Positions 43,100-53,109 of a stretch of DNA of 64,000 bases are shown one piece after another. Made by a program: the position numbers and the translations under genes. Position 1 is the first letter of the stretch, and every line of letters begins with the position of its first letter. The stretch covers positions 103,068-167,067 of the forward strand of contig NZ_SMCP01000003.1 of the NCBI RefSeq assembly GCF_004342725.1. Reading direction: 5' to 3'. The notes under the pieces are model-generated. The model saw only the letters and a program-made list of their open reading frames with translations, ran no database searches and was not told the origin of the DNA. The stretch comes from Testudinibacter aquarius (lineage in GTDB: Bacteria; Pseudomonadota; Gammaproteobacteria; Enterobacterales; Pasteurellaceae).

Positions 43100-43476
43100 A
43101 CTGTCACCAGCCTGTCAGCGACTAAGACTGCACGGCTGAAATCGCCTAAACCGGCAATTTCAAATCTCTCTGCCAAATTATTTTGTATGCCATCAACCGC
43201 ACTTTGCGGCGCCACAATACCACGCCGTTGTGCGGCCGCCACGCATAAGTTTAACCGCACTTGATGTTGCTGCGCCAAGGTTTGCCACGCTTGCAGCAGA
43301 TTTGGTTCGTCATTTGCCGGATAAGTGAAGGCGTTGCCATGATAAACCCCGTCACCATAAAAGAAAACCTGTTCAAGTTGATGCCCAGCAGTGATCAAAG
43401 CCTGCGCCAACTGCAATGCCAACGCGGATCCTTGTCCTCCATACAGCGGCTGGGTTACTTGTAATACGTAGCGCAT
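43096..43476 (-). CDS. tusD: Sulfurtransferase subunit TusD
   Basis: TusD, 126 residues, is the DsrE-family subunit that takes sulfur from TusA. Cys78 in LNLCVAAAQRRG sits at the position of the catalytic Cys78 of E. coli TusD. VFFYGDGVYHGN near residues 37-48 is also conserved. Its ATG lies directly after the stop of the yheO-type gene. The three tus genes are one operon leading towards rpsL. Confidence 0.93.
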   Translation of the reverse strand: MRYVLQVTQPLYGGQGSALALQLAQALITAGHQLEQVFFYGDGVYHGNAFTYPANDEPNLLQAWQTLAQQHQVRLNLCVAAAQRRGIVAPQSAVDGIQNNLAERFEIAGLGDFSRAVLVADRLVTV

Positions 43477-44169
43477 TTACACTTCCGGGCTGTCATCTTG
43501 CTTAATTTGCCGGATATACAGGTAGACTGTATGGCGTGAGATGTCTAATCGTTCGGCAACTTGGTGAATCGCATCTTTAATATCGAAAATACCTTTCTCA
43601 AACAGCGAAGTCACAATTTGTTTATTTTTGCTGTTATTGGCAACACTGCCATCGGCATTGATCTCTTCAATCGTGCGCTCCACAGTCTGTGACACCAAAT
43701 CTTCCACGGAATTGGCAAAATTGACTGCCGCCGATAATTCCGGCTGGGTACCGGTTGGAATCAGCGCATGAATCACTTGCGACAGCGGTGCATCCAGATT
43801 CATGTTGATACACAACAAGCCGATAATGCGTTTTTCCCGATTACGGATCGCAATGGTCACCGACTTCATTAATAGGTTGCCTTTTGCCTTGGTAAAATAG
43901 GGCTTAGACACATTATCGGTCTGCATATGATGCAACGAACTCAGTGCCAAATCTGTAATCGGTGAGCCGACTTTACGGTTAGTATTATGACCATTTGCAA
44001 TATAAATCGCCGAACGCTGCAAATCTTCCAACGAGTGCAGCACGATTTCACAGTGTTCGCCAATCAATGCCGCCACACCGTCAACCACCGCAAGGTAGGA
44101 TTGCAAAATAGCGTGATCTTGTTCAGTAAAAGGTCGAGTATCCTGTACCATAAATTTATCGGTAATCAA
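43477..44169 (-). CDS. yheO: YheO-like PAS-domain transcriptional regulator
   Basis: This is a 230-residue protein with an N-terminal YheO-like PAS domain (about residues 10-125; EHCEIVLHSLEDL, NRKVGSPITDLAL, KSVTIAIRNREKRIIGLLCINM, cited in part) and a C-terminal helix-turn-helix (about 165-225; FDIKDAIHQVAERLDISRHTVYLYIRQ, cited in part as RLDISRHTVYLYIRQ). DauR and TfoX-linked relatives control amino-acid or competence genes in some species, but the target here is unknown. It is adjacent to tusDCB, the E. coli order. Confidence 0.88.
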   Translation of the reverse strand: MITDKFMVQDTRPFTEQDHAILQSYLAVVDGVAALIGEHCEIVLHSLEDLQRSAIYIANGHNTNRKVGSPITDLALSSLHHMQTDNVSKPYFTKAKGNLLMKSVTIAIRNREKRIIGLLCINMNLDAPLSQVIHALIPTGTQPELSAAVNFANSVEDLVSQTVERTIEEINADGSVANNSKNKQIVTSLFEKGIFDIKDAIHQVAERLDISRHTVYLYIRQIKQDDSPEV

Positions 44170-44233
44170 TTAAGTAAAAACTGAAAATAAAAGCAGGACT
44201 ACCGCACTTTACCGTAGTTCTGTCGAGAGTTTA

Positions 44234-44986
44234 TTATTTTTTGCCTGCTGCGTTGGCTTTTTTAACATCAAGTAATTCAATGTTAAAAATCAAAGTCGAA
44301 TTAGGCGGGATATTGCCGGTAGCATGTTCGCCATAACCCAGTTCCGGTGGAATAACCAGTTCAATTTTGCCACCTTTGTTAATTAACGGAATACCTTCAA
44401 TCCAGCCCGGAATCAATTGATTTAATTGAAATTCAATCGGCTCACCACGCTTATAAGAACTATCAAACTCTTCCCCATTGATCAGCTTGCCTTGATAATG
44501 CACTTTCACCGTATCCGTTGGTTCTACTTTACTGTCGCCTGCCGCAGTTCCGGCAGCTTCAATGCGGTATAACAAACCGGATTTTGTGCTTTGAACACCA
44601 TCTTTTTTGGCATATTCTTTACGGAATTCAGCGCCTTTGTCAGCATTGTCTTTTGCATCCTGTGCTTCTTGTTTTGCCACTACCGCTGCCAATTCCTGAT
44701 CCAACTGACGCAATTGTTGCTCTAGCTGCTTGTCATCCAATTTGCTTTTGCCGTCTAATGTTTGATTCAGACCTTCAATAATTTTCGCTTGATCATACAC
44801 GATAAAATCTTTTTGTGTTTCAACCACTTGTTGGATATTTTTCCCCATTAAAACACCCAGTGCATAGGAAGAGTCCTCAACAAATTTAGGATTCTTTAAG
44901 TTGTCACCCTCTGCCGCCAAAGCCGAAGCGGATACCGTACTTGCCACGAACAGCGCGACGATCGATAATTTTTTCTTGATTGACAT
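44234..44986 (-). CDS. fkpA: FKBP-type peptidyl-prolyl isomerase FkpA
   Basis: FkpA, 250 residues, is a periplasmic folding helper that speeds proline isomerisation and acts as a chaperone. Residues 1-25 are a signal peptide ending ALA-AEG. A helical dimer domain (about 28-125) is rich in Gln and Lys. The FKBP domain begins near residue 145 (GLLYRIEAAG) and holds VKVHYQGKLINGEEFDSSY, cited in part as VHYQGKLINGEEFDSS, LNQLIPGWIEGI and the IPPELGYGEHATG loop. It lies opposite slyX, as in E. coli. It ends in a Lys-rich tail. Confidence 0.94.
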   Translation of the reverse strand: MSIKKKLSIVALFVASTVSASALAAEGDNLKNPKFVEDSSYALGVLMGKNIQQVVETQKDFIVYDQAKIIEGLNQTLDGKSKLDDKQLEQQLRQLDQELAAVVAKQEAQDAKDNADKGAEFRKEYAKKDGVQSTKSGLLYRIEAAGTAAGDSKVEPTDTVKVHYQGKLINGEEFDSSYKRGEPIEFQLNQLIPGWIEGIPLINKGGKIELVIPPELGYGEHATGNIPPNSTLIFNIELLDVKKANAAGKK

Positions 44987-45105
44987 TTGTTTGTTACCCC
45001 TTAATTGGTTTGCTGTGGTTTAGGTAAATCATCTTATACTATATATTTGATGCCGAATAGGTTAAAGTGTATTTTTTATATATGGGTCTTTTTTACGAAA
45101 TCAAT

Positions 45106-45327
45106 ATGCCATCACTCAACGAATTACAACAACAGCTCGCCGAATTAGAGGTGAAAATCACCTTTCAGGAAGGCACAATCGAAGATTTGAACCAAGCCAT
45201 AATTGAACAGCAATTTCTTATTGACAAATTGCAACACCAATTACGACTGATAGCACACAAACTCAGTGATTTGCAGCCGTCTAATATTGCATCACAGTCA
45301 GAAGAGACACCACCACCACATTACTGA
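45106..45327 (+). CDS. slyX: SlyX protein
   Basis: SlyX, 73 residues, is a short coiled-coil protein of unknown job. The heptad-like run from residue 1 to about 50 ([24 protein letters not shown]) and the fixed ending [18 protein letters not shown], cited in part as [15 protein letters not shown], identify it firmly. I chose the ATG at 45106, since the family starts close to this point; an earlier in-frame ATG would add 13 hydrophobic residues without family support. It is divergent from fkpA. Confidence 0.92.
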   Translation: MPSLNELQQQLAELEVKITFQEGTIEDLNQAIIEQQFLIDKLQHQLRLIAHKLSDLQPSNIASQSEETPPPHY

Positions 45328-45361
45328 CAATGCCACACATCAACTATTGTCAACATTGCAC

Positions 45362-45988
45362 TTAAAGTGCGGTCTGCTGCGTTTTTTCCTCCACAATTTT
45401 CAAGGCGCCTTTGGCAATCATGCGCAACTGTAAAATCAGACGCTGCTTTAAGGCATCACGTTCTTTGTGATTCATATCCAACGCATGCGATCCAGCAGTA
45501 AACACAATGGTGACCATGCCTTCGGCTTGAACATAAGCAAGGTAGCGCGAATCTTTTTCTTGCACCGCAATATATTCGGTCAATTCTGCCACAAAATGCT
45601 GAATTTCACGCGCCGCAGCGGTACGAAACTCTTGTGAAGTACCTGAACTTTCGCGCAATAATAAGCGGAACATATTCGGTCGCTCACTAATAAATTCAAA
45701 AAAGGTTTCCACCGAAATCACCAATACACTGCCACCACGCTCAATCCGCTTGCGTGCTTGGCGCATCAGTTGGCGCAAAATCAAACCGGCTTCATCAACC
45801 ATGGTCAATCCCAGCTCGTCCATATCACGAAAATGACGATAAAACGAAGTCGGTGCAATGCCAGCTTCGCGTGCCACTTCACGCAGACTGAGTGTTGAAA
45901 AGCTTTTTTCGGCACTCAGCTGGTTAAACGCTGCGTCAATCAAAGCACGACGTGTTTTCTCTTTTTGTTGGGCTCGCACTCCTGCCAT
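45362..45988 (-). CDS. fabR: HTH-type repressor FabR
   Basis: FabR, 208 residues, is a TetR-family repressor of unsaturated fatty-acid synthesis (fabB/fabA in relatives), tuned by the ratio of saturated to unsaturated acyl chains. The N-terminal helix-turn-helix (residues 10-55) has [12 protein letters not shown] and [19 protein letters not shown], cited in part as [13 protein letters not shown]. The ligand domain has [14 protein letters not shown] near residue 105. It follows oxyR by 23 bases on the minus strand, the order known in gammaproteobacteria. An uptake sequence overlaps its 3' end. Confidence 0.92.
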   Translation of the reverse strand: MAGVRAQQKEKTRRALIDAAFNQLSAEKSFSTLSLREVAREAGIAPTSFYRHFRDMDELGLTMVDEAGLILRQLMRQARKRIERGGSVLVISVETFFEFISERPNMFRLLLRESSGTSQEFRTAAAREIQHFVAELTEYIAVQEKDSRYLAYVQAEGMVTIVFTAGSHALDMNHKERDALKQRLILQLRMIAKGALKIVEEKTQQTAL

Positions 45989-46011
45989 CGCATTTTTCCA
46001 CTGTTTTAAGC

Positions 46012-46908
46012 TTAAGTTAGAATCGGCGTCACTACCGCCTGAATCATTTTCGCAATCCGTTCATAACGCGCCCGCAGCGGTGAGCCCGGACGGTAAACTA
46101 AGATAACACTACGATATGGCGCAGGGTCATTAAAAGGAATATATTCCACGCCTTGGCGGTTCCCCTCGTTGATAATCGCCAATTTAGGCATCAAGGTAAC
46201 ACCGGTATTGGCTGCCACCATATTGCGCAGAGTCTCCAAACTGGTGGCTTTAAAATGTCCATTCTCATGTGCGCCGGCGGTAAAACAGTAATCCATAGTC
46301 TGCTCGCGCAGGCAGTGCCCATCGTCTAACATTAGAATTTCATGATCTTTCAGCACACTCAGCGGCAATGACCGCTCTTTTGCCCATTGATGTTTTGGCG
46401 AGACCGCTAACATCATCTCTTCTTTAAACATCGGCACTTCAATAAACCCGGCAGTTTCGGGCACCTGCACCAAAATAGCACAATCCAATTGCCCCATTTC
46501 CAGCTTTTCCAATAAGCTTTGGGTTTGTGCCTCATACAAATACAACTCCAGTTCAGGGAAATCCTGTTCTAACACCGGCAGCATACAAGGTAATAAATAC
46601 GGACCTAAAGTCGGAATCACCCCGATGTGCAACGGTCCGCTCATCTCTTTGCCCTGATTACTTGCCATCTCCTTGAAAATTTGCACCTCAAGTAAAATTT
46701 TTCGAGCTTGCTCAACCAATAGCATACCGGATTGGGTAAACAATACTTTACGGCTGGTGCGTTCTAACAGCAAAATACCTAGCTCGTCTTCCAGTTTACG
46801 GATTTGTCCGCTAAGCGTCGGTTGGCTGACATGGCAGGCATCCGCCGCTTTACGAAAATGCTTATATTCCGATAATGCAACCAAATATTCCAAGTCTCGA
46901 ATATTCAC
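46012..46908 (-). CDS. oxyR: Hydrogen peroxide sensor OxyR
   Basis: OxyR, 298 residues, is a LysR-family regulator that turns on catalase, peroxiredoxin and iron-handling genes when peroxide forms a disulfide. The helix-turn-helix lies at residues 1-60 ([24 protein letters not shown], cited in part as [16 protein letters not shown]). The two redox cysteines are present at Cys199 (DDGHCLREQ) and Cys208, the E. coli numbers. [13 protein letters not shown] is conserved. It is divergent from hemC, with 225 bases between; OxyR may act there but I see no certain site. Confidence 0.94.
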   Translation of the reverse strand: MNIRDLEYLVALSEYKHFRKAADACHVSQPTLSGQIRKLEDELGILLLERTSRKVLFTQSGMLLVEQARKILLEVQIFKEMASNQGKEMSGPLHIGVIPTLGPYLLPCMLPVLEQDFPELELYLYEAQTQSLLEKLEMGQLDCAILVQVPETAGFIEVPMFKEEMMLAVSPKHQWAKERSLPLSVLKDHEILMLDDGHCLREQTMDYCFTAGAHENGHFKATSLETLRNMVAANTGVTLMPKLAIINEGNRQGVEYIPFNDPAPYRSVILVYRPGSPLRARYERIAKMIQAVVTPILT

Positions 46909-47133
46909 AACAAACCCCTATAAGTGATAATCAATAAATATTGATGGATAACATAGAGGAAAACGATTAAAAAATCAAAAATTAATCTGTTGAAAAAATC
47001 ATAATTTTCTGTTTTTTAGCATAAATTTACGCTTTATCATGCTGAAATCGATCAGAATCACGGCTTCTTCGCTGACAACGAAGCGCAACAATGATAGGAT
47101 GATGGCATTCTTATCCGCTTTGCAAAATCAACT

Positions 47134-48063
47134 ATGAAGAAATCTATCAAAATTGCAACACGACAAAGTCCGCTGGCTTTATGGCAAGCCCATTTTATTC
47201 AATCCCGTTTACAACAGCTGTATCCAGAGCTGCGCATTGAATTGATTCCGATGGTGACCAAAGGCGATATTATTTTGGATACCCCATTGGCGAAAATCGG
47301 CGGTAAAGGATTGTTTGTAAAGGAATTAGAGACAGCTTTATTAGAAAACCGTGCCGATATAGCGGTGCATTCCATGAAAGATGTGCCGATGGAATTTCCG
47401 CAGGGCTTAGGCTTAAGTGTGATTTGCGAACGTGAAGATCCGCGCGATGCGTTCGTTTCCAACCGCTATACCGCACTTGACGATTTGCCGCAAAGTGCGG
47501 TTGTCGGCACCTCCAGTCTACGTCGTCAAGCCCAACTAAAAGCTCTGCGCCCGGATCTGCAAATCCATTCGTTACGCGGCAATGTCGGAACACGCTTGAA
47601 TAAATTGGATAACGGTGATTATGATGCCATTATTCTTGCCGCCTCCGGTTTAAAACGTTTAGGACTGAGCGAACGTATTCGCTCGATCATTCCGGAAAGC
47701 CAATCGCTGCCTGCCGCCGGACAAGGCGCGCTCGGTATTGAAACCCGTATTGACGATCATGAAATCAATCAGCTGCTGCAACCGTTGCAACACCTAGAAA
47801 CCACCAGTTGCGTCACCGCCGAACGCGCCATGAACCGCCATCTGCAAGGTGGCTGTCAAGTGCCGATTGCCGGTTACGCCACGTTGCAAAACGGGCAACT
47901 ACATTTAAAAGCCTTAGTTGCCGAGCCTGACGGCTCATTGATTTTGCGTGCGGAAGGCAGCGCTAGCGCCATTCAAGCCGAACAACTGGGGATCTCTGTC
48001 GGCGAACAGTTGCTGGCACAAGGCGCAGATCGAATCTTACAAGCCATTTACCACCAAGCATAA
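47134..48063 (+). CDS. hemC: Porphobilinogen deaminase
   Basis: HemC, 309 residues, joins four porphobilinogens into hydroxymethylbilane. [12 protein letters not shown] opens the protein, with [13 protein letters not shown] near residues 81-93 and [11 protein letters not shown] near 128. Cys241 in GGCQVPIAG is the attachment site of the dipyrromethane cofactor. It heads a four-gene run hemC-hemD-hemX-hemY on the plus strand. The gene holds two uptake sequences, one in each direction. Confidence 0.96.
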   Translation: MKKSIKIATRQSPLALWQAHFIQSRLQQLYPELRIELIPMVTKGDIILDTPLAKIGGKGLFVKELETALLENRADIAVHSMKDVPMEFPQGLGLSVICEREDPRDAFVSNRYTALDDLPQSAVVGTSSLRRQAQLKALRPDLQIHSLRGNVGTRLNKLDNGDYDAIILAASGLKRLGLSERIRSIIPESQSLPAAGQGALGIETRIDDHEINQLLQPLQHLETTSCVTAERAMNRHLQGGCQVPIAGYATLQNGQLHLKALVAEPDGSLILRAEGSASAIQAEQLGISVGEQLLAQGADRILQAIYHQA

Positions 48064-48076
48064 CACGGAGTTTAAC

Positions 48077-48832
48077 ATGGCTGTTTTAATCACCCGGCCA
48101 CAGCCCAATGGCGAACCCCTGTGCAAGTTGCTCAACCAGCAGGGATTTGCCACTTTATATACTCCGTTATTCAATATCGAGAAAGGACGCGAACTCAACC
48201 AATTGCCGACTAAGCTGCAAAACTTGCCAAGCGGCTCGTTAGTTTTTGCCGTCTCCAAGAATGCTATCAGTTATGCTAATCAAGTGTTGCACAACGTCGG
48301 GTCACACTGGCGTTCCGACCTGCATTATTTCAGTGTCGGCAGACGCAGTGCTGAATATTTCACTGCGTTGAGCGAACAGCCGGTGCTCTACCCCTACCCA
48401 AATGAGACCAGCGAAGGCTTACTCCGTTTACCACAAATGCAGGATTTGAATGGCAAAAAAATTCTGGTGCTACGCGGCAACGGCGGACGCGAACTGTTTC
48501 GCCGACAAGCCGAAACACGTGGTGGCAACGTTGAGATTATCGAATGTTATCAGCGAATTGCCAAAGAATATGATAATATTGAACAAATCAGCGTGTGGAA
48601 ACGGGCGGGAATCAACACGATAGTGGTGACCAGCAATGAAATTTTACGTTATTTAGTGGAATTTGTGCCCAAAAATGACCATAATTGGTTAATGCAGTGT
48701 CATTTAATCAGCATCAGCCGACGTATTACCCAATTAGCCAAAGCCTATGGTTGGTTACAAATCACCCAAACTGCTCGTGCTGATAACGCATCAATATTAG
48801 AAACGCTACTACTTTTAAAAAACAGCCATTAA
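48077..48832 (+). CDS. hemD: Uroporphyrinogen-III synthase
   Basis: HemD, 251 residues, closes hydroxymethylbilane to uroporphyrinogen III. The family diverges widely, but MAVLITRPQPNGEPL, VFAVSKNAI, YPYPNETSEGLL and VLRGNGGRE identify it. I chose the ATG at 48077, 13 bases past hemC, with CGGAG before it; a longer frame runs inside hemC and gives no HemD sequence. It lies between hemC and hemX. Confidence 0.92.
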   Translation: MAVLITRPQPNGEPLCKLLNQQGFATLYTPLFNIEKGRELNQLPTKLQNLPSGSLVFAVSKNAISYANQVLHNVGSHWRSDLHYFSVGRRSAEYFTALSEQPVLYPYPNETSEGLLRLPQMQDLNGKKILVLRGNGGRELFRRQAETRGGNVEIIECYQRIAKEYDNIEQISVWKRAGINTIVVTSNEILRYLVEFVPKNDHNWLMQCHLISISRRITQLAKAYGWLQITQTARADNASILETLLLLKNSH

Positions 48833-48876
48833 AAAACAACTGAATGAGCAAAGATTGAACTAGCGAGGTAGAACAA

Positions 48877-50478
48877 ATGAGTGAGAAAAATATCAAAGCT
48901 CCCGGTAATCCAGAGCCACAAACCGAGCAAAATAGTGCCAGCGACAGCAAGACACAAGTGGCTGAAAGTGCTAAAAGCGCCGCCTCATCTGCCTCTAAAA
49001 GTGGCGAGCAAGCTTCGGTAGCGAAAGCATCTACAGCTCAAGACTCCCCGCCGAAAGCCAGTGCTGCCGATAAAAAAACAAACGCAACAGATTCAACCAC
49101 AACAACATCAGTTGAAAAACCGATAGCGGAAAAACCAATGAGCAACCCAAAACAGAGCGAAGCCAAAAGCCAACACACCACTTCAGCAACTACAACCAAA
49201 AAATCCGGCGGTACAGGATTTTCCCTGTTGGCGATCTTAATCGCATTAGGCATCGGCGGTGCCGGCTATTATTGGGGTAACCAGCAACTTGATACCTTAC
49301 GCAATCAGGTGACCGCACTTTCCGCTCAATTGCAGCAACTGCAATCCCAACCGGTGGCTACTGCTTCCTCGTCCACACCTGAACCTGCGTTGTCTGAACT
49401 GAATGCAACCATAAACGCACAGCTCAATGCGTTACAAAATCAGCAGGAAAGTGTGCAGCAACAGACACAAAGCGATATCAAGCAATTAATTAGCGATCTG
49501 AATTTACAAAAAGCAGAAAACAATGAACTTCGCAACCAACTGAATAAATTAACATTTGACAGTAAAGCCGAGCCGAATGATTGGCTGATGTCGGAAGCCG
49601 ATTTCTTATTGACCAATGCCCAGCGCAAACTGGTGCTGGACAACGATATTGATACTGTGGTTTCACTCTTACAAGAAGCCAACCAAACCTTACAAAAAGT
49701 TTCCGGTTCGCAAGCTGTTGCGGTCAGAACCGCAATCAGCCATGATCTCAACCAATTACAAAACCTAAATGAAGTCGATCAAGACTTAATCATGTCACAG
49801 CTAAGCCTATTGGTTTCGCAAGTCGATAATCTTAAAGTGCTGGCGCTCAATCCAAATCGAGGCAACAGCAGTGAAGTCAGTGATTCAATTAATGATTGGC
49901 AAAGTAACTTAGAAAAAAGCGCCTCTTCTTTCTTGGATCACTTTATCCGTATCAGTAAAAAAGAGGAAGATCGCCCGGAATTATTGGCGCCGAACCAAGA
50001 CATTTACTTAAGAGAGAATATCCGCTTAAGCTTGCTGACCGCACTTTCAGCAGTGCCTCGTCAACAAAATGAAGTCTATAAACAATCTCTCAATTCGGTT
50101 GCCACTTGGCTACGCAGCTACTTTGATACCGATGATTTTTCGGTGCAACAATTCCTACAACAAGTTGACCAACTGAAAGAGCAGTCGATCTATATTGATG
50201 CACCGCAGCAACTCAACTCATGGCAAGCCATCGGCACCCTGCTAAACCGTGATCACCGCACTTTGGAACGAATTTCAAACGATGCTGCTGCAACATCTAA
50301 CCGCACCAATGCTGACGCTATAAGTGGTGGCATCGGCAACACCGCTGAAAAACCTGTGGTAACCGAAACGGCAAAACCGACGACAACACCAACCACTGCT
50401 CCGGAGGCTCAAACAGCACCGGCAGCCGATGCAGCCACTGACGCCGGCAAAGATCCTGCTGCCGAATCTGCACAATAA
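48877..50478 (+). CDS. hemX: HemX-type membrane protein
   Basis: HemX, 533 residues, is an inner-membrane protein of unsettled function found with hemCD in gammaproteobacteria. Residues 1-112 are low-complexity and rich in Ser, Ala, Thr and Lys. One transmembrane segment (about 113-132) is followed by a Gln-rich coiled coil (about 135-230) and a helical periplasmic domain. The C-terminal 60 residues are again Ala/Thr/Pro-rich. The family member in E. coli was once called a uroporphyrin methylase; that is now doubted. GAGGTAG precedes the ATG. Confidence 0.88.
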   Translation: MSEKNIKAPGNPEPQTEQNSASDSKTQVAESAKSAASSASKSGEQASVAKASTAQDSPPKASAADKKTNATDSTTTTSVEKPIAEKPMSNPKQSEAKSQHTTSATTTKKSGGTGFSLLAILIALGIGGAGYYWGNQQLDTLRNQVTALSAQLQQLQSQPVATASSSTPEPALSELNATINAQLNALQNQQESVQQQTQSDIKQLISDLNLQKAENNELRNQLNKLTFDSKAEPNDWLMSEADFLLTNAQRKLVLDNDIDTVVSLLQEANQTLQKVSGSQAVAVRTAISHDLNQLQNLNEVDQDLIMSQLSLLVSQVDNLKVLALNPNRGNSSEVSDSINDWQSNLEKSASSFLDHFIRISKKEEDRPELLAPNQDIYLRENIRLSLLTALSAVPRQQNEVYKQSLNSVATWLRSYFDTDDFSVQQFLQQVDQLKEQSIYIDAPQQLNSWQAIGTLLNRDHRTLERISNDAAATSNRTNADAISGGIGNTAEKPVVTETAKPTTTPTTAPEAQTAPAADAATDAGKDPAAESAQ

Positions 50479-50493
50479 TAGGAGCTTGCCGTT

Positions 50494-51732
50494 ATGTTTA
50501 AAATACTGTTTTTAATGCTGATTTTACTTGCTGGATTGATTGCCGGGCCGTATTTATCCGGCAAACAGGGTTATGTGCTAATTTCGACCTCAAGCCACAA
50601 TATTGAAATGACAATTCCGACCTTAGTCATCTTCTTTGTATTGGCGCTTGCAGCCGTCTATACCGTTGAAACTGTTATCTCCCGTTTTTGCCGCTTGAAC
50701 AAAAGCACCTACGGCTGGTTCTCGCGACGTAAACGCCTGAAAGCGGAAAAACAAACCCTCGCGGGTTTGATCAAAATGGATGAGGGTGACTACGCCAAAG
50801 CGGAAAAATTGATCGGCAAAAATGCGAAACACGCCAGCGAACCTGTGCTCAATTTCATTAAAGCAGCGGAAGCGGCACAGCAAAAAGGTGATGAATTCAG
50901 CGCCAATAAATATTTGATTGAAGCCACCAAACTTGCCGGCAACGATAATCTTGTGGTTGAGTTGGCACGCACCCGAATTCTGTTGCAACAAGGTAAGCTG
51001 TCTGCGGCGCGCAGTTCGATTGACAGTTTATTACTGATCGCCCCCTATAATCCGGAAGTATTACGTCTCGCCGCCGATATTTACCTGCAATCCAAAGCCT
51101 ATACCTCATTAGACGAATTGTTCGGTCGGGTGGAAAACAAACTGAATTACAGTCCTGAAAAACTGTTGCAGCTGCGCCATCAAATCGAGGACGGCTTGCA
51201 AGATGAGAAATTGAATGAAGACGGGGTGGATGGGCTGCTTGCCTGGTGGGAAGCGCAGCCACGCAAACGCCACAATGATATTTATGCCAAAATCGGTATG
51301 GTCAAACGTTTGATCGCTGCCAATGATCATGACTCCGCCTATGAAATCGCACTGGAAACCATTAAGAAAGTAGATAAAAAAGTGGATCGCTTAGCACTGT
51401 TACAACAACTACCGCACTTACAGCTGGAAAATGACAGTAAACTAATTAAAATCCTAGAAAAACAGCTGCGTAACGAAAACGACAGTGAACTCAAGGTCGC
51501 CTACAATCGTGCCTTGGGTTATTTGGATGTTCGTTTAGGTGAATTTGAATCCGCCAAAACTTACCTGAATAATGTGCTGTCCGAACCGCACTTGGTTAAA
51601 TCCAGTGACTTTACGATGGCAGCTTATACTTATGAACAACTGGGTGACAGCATCGAAGCACAACGTATTCGAGAAAAAGGCCTCCAGCAATTGATTCGAA
51701 CCAAGCAGTCTCTGCTAGTACCACAAAACTAA
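50494..51732 (+). CDS. hemY: HemY membrane TPR protein
   Basis: HemY, 412 residues, is the gammaproteobacterial HemY, not protoporphyrinogen oxidase. Two transmembrane segments lie at about residues 3-20 and 41-62. The rest is a run of TPR-like helical pairs (for example AKAEKLIGKNAKHASEPVLN and AYNRALGYLDVRLGEFESAKTYL, each cited in part) facing the cytosol. A role in late haem synthesis or protein assembly has been proposed. It follows hemX by 15 bases with AGGAG before the ATG and is the last gene before a terminator. Confidence 0.9.
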   Translation: MFKILFLMLILLAGLIAGPYLSGKQGYVLISTSSHNIEMTIPTLVIFFVLALAAVYTVETVISRFCRLNKSTYGWFSRRKRLKAEKQTLAGLIKMDEGDYAKAEKLIGKNAKHASEPVLNFIKAAEAAQQKGDEFSANKYLIEATKLAGNDNLVVELARTRILLQQGKLSAARSSIDSLLLIAPYNPEVLRLAADIYLQSKAYTSLDELFGRVENKLNYSPEKLLQLRHQIEDGLQDEKLNEDGVDGLLAWWEAQPRKRHNDIYAKIGMVKRLIAANDHDSAYEIALETIKKVDKKVDRLALLQQLPHLQLENDSKLIKILEKQLRNENDSELKVAYNRALGYLDVRLGEFESAKTYLNNVLSEPHLVKSSDFTMAAYTYEQLGDSIEAQRIREKGLQQLIRTKQSLLVPQN

Positions 51733-51740
51733 TCCGGTTC

Positions 51741-51771
51741 AGCCCCGTTTTAATGGACGGGGCTAGTTTTT
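51741..51771 (+). terminator. Terminator of hemCDXY
   Basis: AGCCCCGT and ACGGGGCT form a perfect stem around a short loop, followed by a T run on the plus strand. Confidence 0.88.
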
Positions 51772-51777
51772 ACCACA

Positions 51778-52908
51778 TCAGCAGTAGCGTTTGATCCCCC
51801 CTTCCACTCCATTTAGACTGAATAACACTTGCCATAGTTGAATATCTCTAGCACGAAAAGCGCCGGCACAGCAATTCAGGTAGTAAGTAAACATTCGCTT
51901 GAAGCGCTCATCATACTTTCGATCAGCCGCCAGTGATGGCCATGCCCGGCAGAAATTCGCATACCATGACATTAATGTTTTGTCATAATCGCTACCGAAA
52001 TTATGCCAATCCTCCATGAGCAAATGCCCTTCTGCGGCTTGTGCTATCTGTCGTGCCGAAGGCAGATTGCCATTCGGGAAAATATATTTATGAACCCAAC
52101 CGTCAACTTTATTCGACGTGATATTCGAACCGATCGTATGTAACAGAAAAATACCATCCTCTTTTAATGCACGGGCAGCCACCTTAAAATATTCCGCATG
52201 ATTTTTAGGCCCGACGTGTTCAAACATTCCCACCGAGACCACCCTATCATACTGTTGTCGTATATCCCGATAATCCTGCAATAAAATCTCCACATCCAGT
52301 CCTTGACAACGCTGTTGTGCGAGAATTTGCTGCTGCTTTGAAATCGTTATACCGGTCACTTTAGTCCCATAGTGTTCCGCGGCATATTTTGCCAAACCGC
52401 CCCAACCACAACCGATATCTAACAAAGTCATTCCGGCTTTTAAACCTAATTTGTCGCAAATCATGCGTAATTTTGCTACTTGAGCCTGCTCTAAATCCAC
52501 GGCATTCGCCCAATACCCGCAGGAATATTGCATATTACTGTCTAACATCTGCTCAAAAAGCTCATTACCTAAATCATAATGTTCACGCCCTACAATCCAA
52601 GCACGCCGACGTGATTGCATATTCGTGCTGCGCATCAAAAGTGCGTAAATCAAATCCGGAATATTGGCTGGTAATATGCGATCAGCATGGTTGCGCAATA
52701 ATTGATAAAAAAACTGATCAAGTCGCTTACAATGCCACCATCCGTCCATATAGCTTTCTCCCAGTCCAAGTGAACCAAATTGAATTACTCGAGCATACGT
52801 CTTAGAATTCTCGATCTGAATATCATATGGCCGGGAGCCGTTCACTGTAATCCCAGCATGTTCTAAAATACGGTTAACAATCTGTTTACTGCGATCATGA
52901 GGTTTCAT
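51778..52908 (-). CDS. cfa: Cyclopropane-fatty-acyl-phospholipid synthase
   Basis: Cfa, 376 residues, adds a methylene from S-adenosylmethionine across double bonds of membrane lipids, usually late in growth. The sequence follows E. coli Cfa: GSLGLGESYMDGWW near residues 45-58, HYDLGNELFEQMLD, then the SAM site LLDIGCGWGGLA, and VSVGMFEHVGPKN. YYLNCCAGAFRARDIQLWQ closes the core. I chose the ATG at 52908, which has AAGGAAG before it; a frame starting at 53001 adds 31 unrelated residues. It shares no operon with its neighbours. Confidence 0.95.
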   Translation of the reverse strand: MKPHDRSKQIVNRILEHAGITVNGSRPYDIQIENSKTYARVIQFGSLGLGESYMDGWWHCKRLDQFFYQLLRNHADRILPANIPDLIYALLMRSTNMQSRRRAWIVGREHYDLGNELFEQMLDSNMQYSCGYWANAVDLEQAQVAKLRMICDKLGLKAGMTLLDIGCGWGGLAKYAAEHYGTKVTGITISKQQQILAQQRCQGLDVEILLQDYRDIRQQYDRVVSVGMFEHVGPKNHAEYFKVAARALKEDGIFLLHTIGSNITSNKVDGWVHKYIFPNGNLPSARQIAQAAEGHLLMEDWHNFGSDYDKTLMSWYANFCRAWPSLAADRKYDERFKRMFTYYLNCCAGAFRARDIQLWQVLFSLNGVEGGIKRYC

Positions 52909-53053
52909 TTTCACTTCCTTATCAGTTGGCTGGCTTAAAAGAGACCTCATGCTATAACTTAAACAACATTTATTAATACGCTTTAGTATCAAATAAATCA
53001 CCCAAGAATATGCTTTTATTCAAGCAAAAATAGAGAAGCGCAAAGTAACGTAT

Positions 53054-53087
53054 AAAAAAACGGTTTGTTATAACTAACAAACCGTTT
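53054..53087 (-). terminator. Terminator of hslVU
   Basis: AAACGGTTTGTTA, loop, TAACAAACCGTTT forms a 13-bp stem. The minus-strand side is followed by a run of seven T, 23 bases after the hslU stop. Confidence 0.9.
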
Positions 53088-53109
53088 CGGTCAGTTCATT
53101 TCAAGATGA

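Noticed and set aside
45067-45105. N-terminal extension of SlyX
   Set aside because: The extra residues are hydrophobic and do not match the family, which starts near the ATG at 45106.
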